From: Cupriavidus sp. D39
Lineage (GTDB): Bacteria; Pseudomonadota; Gammaproteobacteria; Burkholderiales; Burkholderiaceae
Length of the DNA stretch: 64,000 nucleotides
Reading direction: 5' to 3'
NCBI RefSeq assembly: GCF_026627925.1
Contig: NZ_JAPNLE010000001.1
Coordinates: 248,001 to 312,000, forward strand
Positions 38,139 through 47,149 of the stretch are shown here, piece after piece (the stretch's first letter is position 1; each line of letters begins with the position of its first letter). The position numbers and the translations under genes were made by a program. The notes under the pieces are model-generated. The model saw nothing but the letters and a program-made list of their open reading frames with translations, ran no database searches and was not told the DNA's origin.

Positions 38139-40042
38139 GTGCGCCGGGAGACCGGCAAGGAGTTGGTGGTGCAAGTCCACTACGATGAAGGAATAGCGAG
38201 CCACATCGGCCCCGAGCCGTGCGCAGGCGACCGTGAGGTCGTCGGCGAAGCGTCGGTAGGGGAGCGTATGGGCCAGCCATCGAGCCGCGATAGATATATC
38301 CCGGGTGCCAACGCGGTTCAGTACGCGGAAGGCAACACGGCGGGGCGCGCTTTCGCGAGCGCTCCGACGACCCGGCGTGGTCTGAGACCCTGGCACGTGC
38401 GGACGCTCCTTGTGCGGGAACCGGGAGATCTCCCGTCTGGCCAGTCGCAGTACGGACGGGTCCGCATCGGGAAGGCGAGGAGCCAAAGCCGATGATGCAC
38501 GGACGGGAGAAGTCAGACTCCGCCATAGTAGCGACGAAGCCCGCGAACAAGGCCTGGAAACGGGCTGCGGAGTGGGTGGAGCCAAGGGCGGGGACCAAGG
38601 GGAACACGGGTCAGCCACACACGCGCCGGGCACAGAACCGGGCAAGCGTGTCACAGGGGTTGGAACGTGTACGGCAAGCGGCAAAGCAGCGGAAGAAGGA
38701 ACGGTTTACCGCGCTTATGCACCATATCACGATCGACAGGCTTCGGGATTCGTTCTTTGCGCTTAAACGCAATGCGGCCCCCGGAGTGGACGGCGTGACG
38801 TGGCGGTACTACGAGGCGGGACTGGAAGAACATCTCCAGCGCTTGCACGCGCAAGTACAGAGCGGAGCGTATCGGGCGCTGCCCGTTCGGCGGCAGTACA
38901 TACCGAAGCCGGATGGCAAGCAGCGTCCGTTGGGGATTGCGGCGCTGGAGGATAAGATTGTCCAGCGCGCGGTGGTTGACGTGCTCAACGGGATATACGA
39001 GACAGATTTCCTCGGTTTCTCGTACGGGTTCCGGCCCGGGCGTAGCCAGCACGATGCGCTGGACGCGCTGGCAACGGCGATCACCAGCACCCCGGTGAAC
39101 TGGATTTTAGACGCCGACATTCGGAGCTTCTTCGACTCGGTCAGCCAGGATTGGCTGATCCGATTCATGGAGCACCGGATTGGCGATCCACGCATCATCC
39201 GCCTTGTGCGCAAGTGGCTCAAGGCGGGCGTCCTGGAGGACGGAGAATGGAGCGTCAGTGAAGAAGGCACGCCACAGGGGGCTGTGATTTCGCCCCTGCT
39301 CGCGAACGTCTATCTGCACTACGTCTTCGATCTCTGGGCTAACCGGTGGCGACGGCGCGAAGCCAAGGGCAACGTCATCATCTCGCGGTACGCGGATGAT
39401 GTGGTGGTCGGCTTTGAGCACGAAGCTGACGCGCGGCACTTCTGGGATGCGATGCGACTGAGGTTGGAGGAGTTCTCGCTGGTGCTTCACCCGGACAAGA
39501 CGCGGCTGCTTGAGTTTGGCCGCAATGCAGCGGGCAGGCGCAAGCGGCATGGTCTTGGCCGACCGGAGACCTTCTCGTTCCTGGGCCTCGTCTATATCTG
39601 TGGCAAATCCCGTCGCGGTGCCTTCCAGCTTCAGCGGAAGACCCGTGGCGACCGCATGCAGGCGAAACTCAGGCAAATTAAGGAGGAGTTACGGCGGCGC
39701 ATGCATGAACCAATACCCATCCAAGGGCACTGGCTCAGGCAAGTGGTACGCGGCTATTTTGCGTACCACGCGGTTCCTACGAACTCGCGGGCGCTCGTGG
39801 CATTTCGTTATCACGTTACCAATCTCTGGCGGCGCTCGCTGCGGCGGCGCAGCCAGAAAGATGCCATGACGTGGGCGCGGATGACCCGGCTCGCCGATGA
39901 CTGGCTCCCGAGACCTCGAATTCTTCATCCGTGGCCCAGCGACAGATTCGCCGTCAAACACCCAAGGTGGGAGCCCGGTGCCTGAATTGGGCACGCCGGG
40001 ATCTGTGCGGGGGTGCCCAGCAATGAGCATTCCTACCGCGAT
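38139..40042 (+). mobile_element. Group II intron (retrotransposon)
   Basis: The 5' end starts GTGCGCCGGGAG, matching the GUGYG splice-site consensus. The interior encodes a reverse transcriptase/maturase. Domain V is at 39971-40004: GAGCCCGGTG and CACGCCGGGATC flank the helix with the catalytic AGC triad and an AATT loop. Domain VI follows with a bulged A in CCTACCGC, giving a 3' end at about 40042 (GAT). It sits just upstream of, and antisense to, the recombinase-like gene. Boundaries are good to a few bases. Confidence 0.85.
38492..39985 (+). CDS. ltrA: Group II intron reverse transcriptase/maturase
   Basis: A 497-residue intron-encoded protein that helps splicing and copies the intron into new DNA sites. 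Reverse-transcriptase blocks are in order: PGVDGVTWRYYEAGLEEHL, YIPKPDGKQRPLGIAALEDK, FSYGFRPGRSQHDALDAL, LDADIRSFFDSV, GTPQGAVISPLLANVYLHYV and the active site SRYADDVVVGF. The maturase (X) domain follows (GHWLRQVVRGYFAYHAVPTN). No H-N-H endonuclease domain is present, so it belongs to an endonuclease-lacking group. Intact frame; the stop overlaps domain V. Confidence 0.92.
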   Translation: MMHGREKSDSAIVATKPANKAWKRAAEWVEPRAGTKGNTGQPHTRRAQNRASVSQGLERVRQAAKQRKKERFTALMHHITIDRLRDSFFALKRNAAPGVDGVTWRYYEAGLEEHLQRLHAQVQSGAYRALPVRRQYIPKPDGKQRPLGIAALEDKIVQRAVVDVLNGIYETDFLGFSYGFRPGRSQHDALDALATAITSTPVNWILDADIRSFFDSVSQDWLIRFMEHRIGDPRIIRLVRKWLKAGVLEDGEWSVSEEGTPQGAVISPLLANVYLHYVFDLWANRWRRREAKGNVIISRYADDVVVGFEHEADARHFWDAMRLRLEEFSLVLHPDKTRLLEFGRNAAGRRKRHGLGRPETFSFLGLVYICGKSRRGAFQLQRKTRGDRMQAKLRQIKEELRRRMHEPIPIQGHWLRQVVRGYFAYHAVPTNSRALVAFRYHVTNLWRRSLRRRSQKDAMTWARMTRLADDWLPRPRILHPWPSDRFAVKHPRWEPGA

Positions 40043-40384
40043 ATTCCGCTTTCCCCGCACCCCTACCGCCTCTTCGAGGCGGACATAGCCTTCAGGTTAG
40101 CGGGGTGAAACCAGGTGGACAGATGCTCGCCGCCGCCGTGTGGCTCTGGAAAGAAGGTCGCCACCATGCTCATGCTCGATGCGGCTTGCGCTTGAGGCGG
40201 GCATAGCGCGGATAGCGGGCGTCGAGCATCTCTTCTATCACCTGCTGGCGGTCTCCGTCCTCAGGGTCGGGGGGCACTCCAGTAGGTTTGTGTCTGCACA
40301 GAAGCGCATGATCTCCAGCAGCAACTCTTCGCGCCGCAGCGGTGGGAAATGCAGGCGCCTGGCTTTGGTCCAGTAGCGGTAGCC
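40043..40384. other. Junction region after the intron
   Basis: Just after the intron end, CCGCCTC-TTC-GAGGCGG (about 40066-40082) forms a hairpin; some group II introns insert next to such structures. Otherwise only the minus-strand fragment described separately and the join to the aminotransferase remnant are seen. Confidence 0.35.
40170..40372 (-). pseudogene. C-terminal fragment of an unknown protein
   Basis: After allowing a one-base shift in a C run near 40262, the minus strand reads a plausible protein end of ~66 residues: LRREELLLEIMRFCADTN and then QQVIEEMLDARYPRYARLKR to a stop at 40170. The helical, charged composition looks coding, but there is no start and no recognised family. 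Confidence 0.35.
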
Positions 40385-40714
40385 GCAATGGGTTCGACGG
40401 TGCTATCTTCACCGACCCTTCGCGCCAGGTGGGTGGAAGAGCTCGGCGCCATGCGCGTTCGCATCAGGACGATGCGGAATGCGCTGGTTGACAAACTCAA
40501 GGAAGCCGGGTTCACGCGAGATATTGAATTCGTTTTGCGGCAGAACGGCATGTTCAGCTATACCGGCCTGACGCCTGTGCAGATGCAACGGCTGCGCAAC
40601 GAGTTCAGCATCTACGGCGTCGATACGGGCCGGATTTGCGTTGCGGCATTGAACACCGGCAATCTCGATCGCGTCGTCGACGCCATGGTGAAGGTGTGCC
40701 AGTCGGGCGCGTAG
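40385..40714 (+). pseudogene. Remnant of an aromatic/aspartate aminotransferase gene
   Basis: About 108 codons match the C-terminal end of TyrB/AspC-type class I aminotransferases: SPTLRARWVEELGAMRVRIR, QNGMFSYTGLTPVQMQRLR, and YGVDTGRICVAALNTGNL near the stop. The catalytic lysine region and everything upstream are missing, so the product cannot be active. It is probably the truncated edge of chromosomal-type sequence joined to the plasmid region by recombination. Confidence 0.75.
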
Positions 40715-40908
40715 TCGCGGTCGATATTGCTATGAGTAACGGAGGCCGAACCGCTCCGTCTTCAGGCGACTTGCCGCATGGTCATGGTATTGGCTCCTGC
40801 TGGCATAACCGGCTCCGTGGCGCTGGAAGCCGTCAAGCTTAATCTGAGGTTAGCCAAAAGGAGACATTTCCGCTTAGCCGCTACATCTAAAATGCCCACA
40901 ATCTTATG

Positions 40909-41520
40909 TCAAATTATTGGAAATGGACTCATCCATTCCCATCGACACCTGCCCGGCATTCCGCCGAAGTGGGCCACTATCAAGTAGCCCAGCCCCCAAG
41001 TGTAAACGTTCACCGACAACCGGCCGGCGCGGCGAAAGCAGGGCCGGCCGTTGGGATGTCGCCCGACTTTCTCCGACAACTGGACGGCTAGGCCATCCAC
41101 ATACTGGCCCAGCTGCGAGCGCTGCATGCCGATGCCGCCGCTGGTTTCCATGATCGTCGGCGAACGGTGGCTACCCGACGAGCATGCCGAGCGCTCGACC
41201 GCCGCGCGCATCAGCCGACGGTAGTGCATCCCGTCCACGAGGAAGAGGCGGCCTGTTCAGGCCAAGTGGCGCCGGTCGACAGATCGCAGAGCATGGCTGC
41301 CGAGCCCTCCGCGGTCATGCGGACATCGTAAGGGGCGAGCTCCGCATCGGGCCGAATGAAGCCGTGTTGCGTTGAGAGAATGATCACCAGGGCTGCGCAT
41401 CGGTCTGCACGTGAGCCCGGAAGGTCTCGCACATGACACCGCGATATAGTCCATGGCCGGAGCAGGGCGATCGAATTTCGTGGCAGAGCACGCGATGAGA
41501 ACTAGCGGGCGAGCCGGCAA
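40909..41520 (-). pseudogene. Degraded DUF6884-like gene
   Basis: Fragments of one protein in several frames: RPLVLIACSATKFDRPAPAM at the start, VIILSTQHGFIRPDAELAPY and YDVRMTAEGSAAMLCDL in the middle, and DGMHYRRLMRAAV plus GGIGMQRSQLGQYVDGLA near the end. These match the DUF6884 family of small plasmid/phage proteins of unknown function. Frame changes lie near 41450, 41390 and 41250. Region 40715-40908 before it shows nothing recognisable. Confidence 0.55.
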
Positions 41521-41785
41521 CCGAGCGACGGCTGGATGGGCAATTTCGTCAACGAAGTTGAGTTGGGAGGGGTGCGTTGAGATCGATGTGACCTGCGCGG
41601 TGAACGTAGACCCCGATCTGTAGAGGCCTGCCGGAAGTCAACGCAGCGCTGCTGCACTTCCACATCGCACCGGATGCCTCGTCGGAGCCTGCTACAAGCC
41701 AACGCCCGAGTGGGTCGAGGCCTATTTCTCCCTGCTTACACACCTTGGAAGGAAATAGCGCTTGAAAAGCGCTTCAAGGCCGCCA

Positions 41786-42787
41786 TCAGCGTAGCGCCGT
41801 ACTGTGGTCTGCATATTCTGCCACCGCCCGCGCCGTGCTCATTCGCGCGCGCGCGGTTTGGTGAATCATCTCGCGAAAGCCGCTGAGCAAAGGATCCTCG
41901 ATGGCCATGCGGTTAAAGGCGAGCATCACCGGGTTCGCCGGAAGTGGCCGCCGCAGCTTGACGATGCGCAGCAGTCCGAACGCCACATGGCTGCGGGCGA
42001 CGGATTCCGGCGCGATCGAGACCAGGCTGGTGCCTGCGACCAGGGCCAGGTTGGACTCGAAGGAGCGTGTCTCGATCACCGGCCGGATCCTGGGCAGGCC
42101 ATGCTCGTTCCAGAACGTTTCGAAGGTCACGCGCGAGCTGGTCTCGGCGTCGGGTAGCGCCCAACCCTGGCCGACCAAGCGGGACAGGTGAATGGGGCCT
42201 GCCGGGATGGTAGGGTGACCGGCCGCGCAGACGATCACCGTGCGCTCCTCGTACAGGCGCTCCACTACCAGGTCGTCGCCGTCGTCGCGCGTGGTGCTGC
42301 GCAGGATGGCGAAATCCAGGCTCCCGGCGGCGATCTGGTCGAACAGCATCTTTGAACTGCCTTCGACCACGCGGAACTGGTAGGGCGTGTCGGCGGCCTG
42401 CGCCGACGTCGTATCCATCGGCACCGCCGGATAGAGCCGGGCGAGCAGGCCGGGCATCAAGGTGTGCATGGCGCGCGGAATGCAACCGAGTTGGATCGGC
42501 CGGCGCTGCGGATCGGCGATGGCGTCGTTCAGCCGCTCGATCGCGCGCAGTACGAATCGCGCCTGGGAAAGCACCGCCTTGCCTTGGGCGGTTGGCATGC
42601 TGCCGTGACTGGAGCGTTCGAACAGGCGGGCGCCCAGCAGGTTCTCCGCCTCGGCAAGCAGACGTGACAGAACGGGCTGCGGCACGCCGAGCTCGCGTGC
42701 TGCGCGATGCACGGAGTGGCTATCGCCCACGGCGACGAGGGCTTCGATATGGCGCCGCTGCAGCGGCCTGTTCGGCAGAGATGGCAT
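41786..42787 (-). CDS. LysR-family transcriptional regulator
   Basis: A 333-residue regulator. N-terminal winged helix-turn-helix at residues ~8-68 (LQRRHIEALVAVGDSHSVHR, ELGVPQPVLSRLLAEAENLL) and a C-terminal effector-binding domain resembling the pca/GbpR-type regulators (AILRSTTRDDGDDLVVERLY). It is divergent from the dioxygenase gene with a 117-bp spacer holding a LysR-type operator, so it probably controls that operon in response to a substrate. The start at 42787 was chosen by alignment with the family; the frame stays open upstream in non-coding sequence. Confidence 0.9.
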   Translation of the reverse strand: MPSLPNRPLQRRHIEALVAVGDSHSVHRAARELGVPQPVLSRLLAEAENLLGARLFERSSHGSMPTAQGKAVLSQARFVLRAIERLNDAIADPQRRPIQLGCIPRAMHTLMPGLLARLYPAVPMDTTSAQAADTPYQFRVVEGSSKMLFDQIAAGSLDFAILRSTTRDDGDDLVVERLYEERTVIVCAAGHPTIPAGPIHLSRLVGQGWALPDAETSSRVTFETFWNEHGLPRIRPVIETRSFESNLALVAGTSLVSIAPESVARSHVAFGLLRIVKLRRPLPANPVMLAFNRMAIEDPLLSGFREMIHQTARARMSTARAVAEYADHSTALR

Positions 42788-42824
42788 AGCACGGGGAGGG
42801 GATACGAAATCAGCATTGCTGGAT

Positions 42825-42846
42825 GCGTAATCTATATCATTTACGC
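42825..42846. promoter_or_regulatory. LysR-type operator between divergent genes
   Basis: GCGTAA (42825-42830) and TTACGC (42841-42846) form a perfect inverted repeat around a 10-bp A+T-rich spacer, and contain a T-N11-A motif (42831-42843). This is the usual LysR recognition pattern and lies mid-way between the regulator and the dioxygenase gene. Confidence 0.65.
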
Positions 42847-42904
42847 TATCGGGGGCGAGGTCTATATTGGGACCATTCCAACTCACCATGGATAGACAGC
42901 CACC

Positions 42905-43798
42905 ATGACACGCATCTCCGTGACGCCGCTCCAATCCAGTCTCGGCGCTGAAGTTAGCGGTATCGACCTGCGCCAGCCGGTCGAAGACGCAGTCCTGGCT
43001 GCGCTTCGCGACGCCTGGGCCAGGCACCTCGTGCTGCGCTTTCGTGGTCAGGCGCTGTCGGATCCGGAGCTGCTGGCCTTCAGCCGGCTGTTCGGCGAAC
43101 TCGATCCGCCAGGGCCGAACCCCTACGGCAAGCCCTTCCTGAGCGAATTTCCCGAGATCAATGTGATTTCCAATGTCAAAGTCGATGGCGTGCCGATCGG
43201 AAATCTGGGCGACGGCGAGGCGGTGTGGCATTGCGACATGACCTATGTCGAGCGGCCGCCCCGCGCCGCGTTGCTGCACGCGCTTGAAATTCCGCCCGGC
43301 GGTGGCGATACCTTCTGGTCGAATATGTACCTCGCCTATGAAACCCTGCCAGACCATACCAAGGCGTTGATTTTGGGACGCCGCGCCATTCACGACGCCA
43401 CCTACAACAGCGCCGGCATGATGCGCAAGGGCATGAAGGAAGTGACCGACCCGCGCGAAGCGCCGGGCGCGCATCATCCGCTGGTCATCGCGCATCCCGA
43501 TATCCGCCGCCCCGCGCTGTTCCTCGGCCGCCGCCGCAACAGCTATGTGCTGGGCATGGACCTTGCCGAAAGCAATGCGTTGCTGGACACGCTATGGGAG
43601 CATGCCACCCGGCCCGAGTTCACCTTCCGCCAGGAGTGGCAATTGCACGATCTGATCCTCTGGGACAACCGATGCACGCTGCACCGCCGCGACGCATTTG
43701 ATCCGAATGCCTCCCGCATCATGCATCGCACCCAGATCAAGGGTCCCGCCATCGAAGCCTTCGACCCGGCCTCGGCCGGCATGGCGCTGGAGTCGTGA
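42905..43798 (+). CDS. TauD/TfdA-family 2-oxoglutarate-dependent dioxygenase
   Basis: A 297-residue Fe(II)/2-oxoglutarate oxygenase that hydroxylates an unknown organic substrate. Iron ligands are His109 and Asp111 (VWHCDMTY) and His260 (RCTLHRRDAF); the 2-oxoglutarate-binding arginine is Arg271 or Arg275 (SRIMHRTQI). Family members attack taurine, sulfonates, phenoxyacetates and similar acids; the neighbours do not fix the substrate. First gene of the LysR-controlled operon; its stop is 2 bp before the next ATG. Confidence 0.9.
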   Translation: MTRISVTPLQSSLGAEVSGIDLRQPVEDAVLAALRDAWARHLVLRFRGQALSDPELLAFSRLFGELDPPGPNPYGKPFLSEFPEINVISNVKVDGVPIGNLGDGEAVWHCDMTYVERPPRAALLHALEIPPGGGDTFWSNMYLAYETLPDHTKALILGRRAIHDATYNSAGMMRKGMKEVTDPREAPGAHHPLVIAHPDIRRPALFLGRRRNSYVLGMDLAESNALLDTLWEHATRPEFTFRQEWQLHDLILWDNRCTLHRRDAFDPNASRIMHRTQIKGPAIEAFDPASAGMALES

Positions 43799-43800
43799 AC

Positions 43801-44922
43801 ATGGATGGCTTGCACCTTCCCATTCGCCGCGTCGAGGTATTCGGCGTGGCCGTGCCCCTGGTCGGCCCCGGCTTTCGCAATGCTTATGTCACCAAGACCG
43901 TGCAGAAGAGCGCGCTAGTACGCCTTACTGCGGAAGACGGTTCGATCGGGCTGGGCAATATCGATCCCTCTCCCGGCTATTCAGTGGAAACCATCGAGCA
44001 GTCGCTGCTGGCCATCCGCGACGAACTCGCGCCGCTGGTGCAGAACTGCGACGCCGGCAATCCGCATCAGGTGATGCAGCGCATGAACCAGGGTCGCTCG
44101 GGTTTCCTGGACGCCAAGGCGGCGATTGAGATGGCCTGCGTCGACATGTTGGCGCGCCGGCTCAATATCCCCGTGCACCAGTATCTGGGCGGCGCTGTGG
44201 TCGATACAGTGCGCTTCAATGCATGGATTGGCATTGTTCCGCCCGACGAGGCGGCCGCGGAGGCCCGCAAATGGTTTGACCGCGGCTTCCGCTCGGCCAA
44301 GATCAAAGTCGGCGGGGGCATCGAGGCCGACCGCGATCGCCTTGCGGCGGTGCGCGACGCGGTCGGGCCGACCATGACCCTGCGCGCCGATGCGAATGCC
44401 GGGTACAGCGTCGAGGAGGCGATCGCGCTGGGCCGCTTGCTGGAACCGATCGGCCTGCAACTGCTGGAACAGCCGGTGGCTGAGGACGACCTTGCCGGCA
44501 TGGCAAAGGTGCGGCAGGCCATCGGCATCCCGGTGATGGCCGACGAATCGATCACCGATCATGCCAGCCTGATCGCGGTGATCCGCGCCAACTGCGCCGA
44601 TATCGTCAAGCTCAAGGTGATGAAGCAGGGCGGCTTCCTGACCTGCAGGCGCATGCTGGAAACCGCCAGTGCGGCTGGCATGAAGGTTGTTATCGGACAC
44701 GGGTTCGGGCTGGGCGTGAACACGGCGGCGGAAATCATGCTGGCATGCACCAGCACCGATGTGCTGGAAGGGCTGGAATGCGTTGGGCCGCTGAAGACTG
44801 CGGACGACATCGTGACCCACAAGCTCGATATGAGCAGCGGCGCGGCCGCCGTTCCCACCGGCTGCGGGCTTGGGGTTGAACTTGACGAGGAGAAGGTGGA
44901 GCGCTACCGGTTTGCGTTCTAG
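43801..44922 (+). CDS. Mandelate racemase/muconate-lactonizing enzyme family protein
   Basis: A 373-residue enolase-superfamily enzyme. Catalytic residues are in place: KIK at 167-169, metal ligands Asp197 (RADANAGY), Glu223 (LEQPV) and Asp248 (MADES), and a lysine at 272 (KLKVMK). The two-lysine arrangement places it with muconate-cycloisomerase-like members, which do racemisation, epimerisation or cycloisomerisation. The substrate is unknown. GTG at 43795 is an alternative start overlapping the dioxygenase stop. Confidence 0.9.
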   Translation: MDGLHLPIRRVEVFGVAVPLVGPGFRNAYVTKTVQKSALVRLTAEDGSIGLGNIDPSPGYSVETIEQSLLAIRDELAPLVQNCDAGNPHQVMQRMNQGRSGFLDAKAAIEMACVDMLARRLNIPVHQYLGGAVVDTVRFNAWIGIVPPDEAAAEARKWFDRGFRSAKIKVGGGIEADRDRLAAVRDAVGPTMTLRADANAGYSVEEAIALGRLLEPIGLQLLEQPVAEDDLAGMAKVRQAIGIPVMADESITDHASLIAVIRANCADIVKLKVMKQGGFLTCRRMLETASAAGMKVVIGHGFGLGVNTAAEIMLACTSTDVLEGLECVGPLKTADDIVTHKLDMSSGAAAVPTGCGLGVELDEEKVERYRFAF

Positions 44923-44994
44923 CGCTTCTAGCGCATGTGCCATTGCAGCACGGCAGAAATATAACCACGGCAAAAGTGGTACCAGGAGACAAGC

Positions 44995-45972
44995 ATGTCC
45001 TTACGGAAGCTCTCTGTTTTTTGCACGGGCTTGTCGCTGCTCGCCGCAATCGCCACGCCGCCGGCCCGCGCGGCCGACTGGCCTGCCAAGCCGGTCACTA
45101 TCCTGGCGCCATTCGCCGCGGGCGGCACCGTCGACCTGGTGGCGCGCGTGATGGCGGTGAAACTGGGCCACGAGCTTGGCCAGCCCTTTGTCGTTGATAA
45201 CCGTGGCGGCGCTGGTGGCACCATCGCCACGGCCATGCTGGCGCGTGCCGCCCCCGATGGCTACACGCTGATGATCCACCACATGGGCCTGGTCTTCAGC
45301 GATTCACTCTATAGCCATCTTCCCTACGACACCAAGCGCGACATCTTGCCGGTCGCCTATATTGGCGCCACGCCAAACGTCCTGGTGGTGACTAAGACCT
45401 TGCCGGTCAAGACCATGGACGATTTCCTGGCGCTGGCCAAGGCCAAGCCGGGCTCGATCAACTATGGCTCCGGCGGCATCGGCAGCGCCGGCCACTTGCC
45501 CATGGCAGTGCTCGGCATGATGACCGGGACCCAGCTCCAGCACGTGCCGTACAAGGGTTCCGGCCCGGCGCTGACCGAGCTCGTGTCCGGCCAGATCCAG
45601 TCCATGCTGTTGACGATTCCCGCTGTGATGCCCTTTATCAATTCCGACATGGTCCGTCCGATCGCCACTTCGGGCAAGAAGCGTTCGCCGGCATTGCCCA
45701 ACCTGCCGACCATGGAGGAAGCGGGCATCAAGGGTTTCGCATACGCGCCCTGGTATGGCTTTTTCGCGCCCGCCGGCACGCCGCCGGCAGTGGTGCAGAA
45801 GCTGCATGATGCTGTCGACAAGATCCTGCACGATCCTGAAGTCGTGGCGAGACTCAGCGGCGAGGGGATTGAAGTGGAAGCGATGCCGCGCGAGCGGTTT
45901 GCCAGCATCGTCGAGGCCGACATGGCGCGCTGGGGCAAGACCATCAAGCAACTTGGCATCAAGACGCAGTAG
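44995..45972 (+). CDS. Tripartite tricarboxylate transporter substrate-binding protein (Bug family)
   Basis: A 325-residue periplasmic binding protein. Signal peptide to about residue 26 (SLLAAIATPPARAA), then the Bug signatures PVTILAPFAAGGTVDLVARV, FVVDNRGGAGGTIAT and PDGYTL, and YKGSGPALTELVSGQIQSM. Bug proteins capture carboxylic acids for a TctAB transporter or for sensing; no TctAB genes are here. GGAGA upstream. Third gene of the dioxygenase operon, presumably for its substrate. Confidence 0.93.
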   Translation: MSLRKLSVFCTGLSLLAAIATPPARAADWPAKPVTILAPFAAGGTVDLVARVMAVKLGHELGQPFVVDNRGGAGGTIATAMLARAAPDGYTLMIHHMGLVFSDSLYSHLPYDTKRDILPVAYIGATPNVLVVTKTLPVKTMDDFLALAKAKPGSINYGSGGIGSAGHLPMAVLGMMTGTQLQHVPYKGSGPALTELVSGQIQSMLLTIPAVMPFINSDMVRPIATSGKKRSPALPNLPTMEEAGIKGFAYAPWYGFFAPAGTPPAVVQKLHDAVDKILHDPEVVARLSGEGIEVEAMPRERFASIVEADMARWGKTIKQLGIKTQ

Positions 45973-45986
45973 GGCGTATCCGCGAT

Positions 45987-46568
45987 GTGTGCAAATCAGC
46001 CGGAAGGCGGCGCCGGCCGCCGCGAGCCCCGCTCCCCGCCGACCTGTTCGTGACCTTCACCCTGCTGGGTCTGCAAGGATTCGGCGGCGTCCTGGCTGTG
46101 GTGCAACAGGAACTGGTGGAGCGCAAGCGCTGGCTGACGCGCGAGGAGTTCGTTGAGGACTGGGCGGTGGCGCAGATCATGCCGGGTCCCAACGTGGTCA
46201 ACATGGCGCTGATGATCGGCGGCCGTTCGTTCGGCCTGGCCGGTGCGATGGCTGCGCTGGCGGGCATCCTTGCACTGCCGCTGGTGGTGGTGGTTTTGCT
46301 AGAGCTGCTGCACGCGCGCTTTGCCGATCATCCCGGCGTGGCGGGCGCGCTGCGCGGCACTGGGGCAGTGGCCGCAGGGCTGTTCGCGGCCACCGGGCTC
46401 AAACTGCTGAGCGCGCTGCGTGCCAATCCGCTGGGCCGCCCGCTTGCCATCGCACTGGGCGCCGGTTGCTTCGGCGCGGTTGCGCTGCTGCGCTGGCCGC
46501 TCGTCTACGTGCTGCTGGGCCTGGGCACCATCGCCTGCCTGCTCAGCTACCGGAAGCTCAAACCGTGA
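45987..46568 (+). CDS. Chromate transporter family protein, half 1
   Basis: A ~190-residue membrane protein of the CHR family, one half of a heterodimeric transporter. Conserved blocks: FTLLGLQGFGGVLAVVQQEL, WLTREEFVEDWAVAQIMPGP and NVVNMALMIGGRSFG, with about five membrane helices. CHR proteins export chromate or transport related anions; function in this operon is unknown. The first ~18 codons are uncertain: ATG at 45985 in another frame with a one-base shift is an equally good start. Confidence 0.85.
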   Translation: MCKSAGRRRRPPRAPLPADLFVTFTLLGLQGFGGVLAVVQQELVERKRWLTREEFVEDWAVAQIMPGPNVVNMALMIGGRSFGLAGAMAALAGILALPLVVVVLLELLHARFADHPGVAGALRGTGAVAAGLFAATGLKLLSALRANPLGRPLAIALGAGCFGAVALLRWPLVYVLLGLGTIACLLSYRKLKP

Positions 46569-47149
46569 GCGGGGCACCGATGCTGACGCTGGGGTGGGGC
46601 GACTGGCTGAGCCTGTTCTCCCATTACCTGTCGCTGTCCTTGCTGTCGATCGGCGGCGCCATCACTACCGCGCCCGATATGCACCGCTACCTGGTGGATC
46701 AGCAGCACTGGCTCAACGACGGTCAATTCAATGCATCGGTGACGATCGCCCAGGCAGCGCCGGGTCCCAATGTGCTGTTTATCGCGCTGCTTGGATGGAA
46801 CATCGGCATGAACGCGGGCGGCATCCCCACGGCGCTGCTAGGCGTGGTGCTAACCATGTCCGGCATCCTGCTGCCCAGTTCCACGCTGGCCTACGTCGCT
46901 GCCCGGTGGGGCCACCGCAACCGCGGCTTGCGCGGCGTGCAGGCGTTCCGGCAGGGTATGGCACCGATCGTGATCGCGCTGCTGATCGCGACGGCCTGGA
47001 CGCTGTCCAGCGTTCACGACAACGCGGCGCGGGACTGGCGGCTATGGCTGTTGACGGTGTTCACCGCCCTGATCATCTGGCGTTTCCGGGTGCACCTGCT
47101 GTGGCTGCTTGCCGCGGGTGCCGTGCTGGGGTGGTTCGGACTGGTTTGA
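46565..47149 (+). CDS. Chromate transporter family protein, half 2
   Basis: The partner half of the CHR transporter, ~194 residues with five or six helices. Conserved blocks LSLLSIGGAITTAPDMHRYL, FNASVTIAQAAPGPNVLFIA and LLPSSTLAYVAARWG. It overlaps the first half by 4 bp (GTGA), so the two are coupled; ATG at 46580 is the alternative start. Short split CHR pairs are common in beta-proteobacteria. Why it is in an oxygenase operon is unclear. Confidence 0.88.
   Translation: MSGAPMLTLGWGDWLSLFSHYLSLSLLSIGGAITTAPDMHRYLVDQQHWLNDGQFNASVTIAQAAPGPNVLFIALLGWNIGMNAGGIPTALLGVVLTMSGILLPSSTLAYVAARWGHRNRGLRGVQAFRQGMAPIVIALLIATAWTLSSVHDNAARDWRLWLLTVFTALIIWRFRVHLLWLLAAGAVLGWFGLV

Noticed and set aside
42788..43495. 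A 236-codon upstream extension of the LysR frame through the dioxygenase gene
   Set aside because: The extension is antisense to a clear dioxygenase and unlike any LysR N-terminus; the family start fits 42787.
43981..44973. Minus-strand frame of ~330 codons opposite the enolase-superfamily gene
   Set aside because: Opposite a gene with all catalytic residues in place; no domain of its own.
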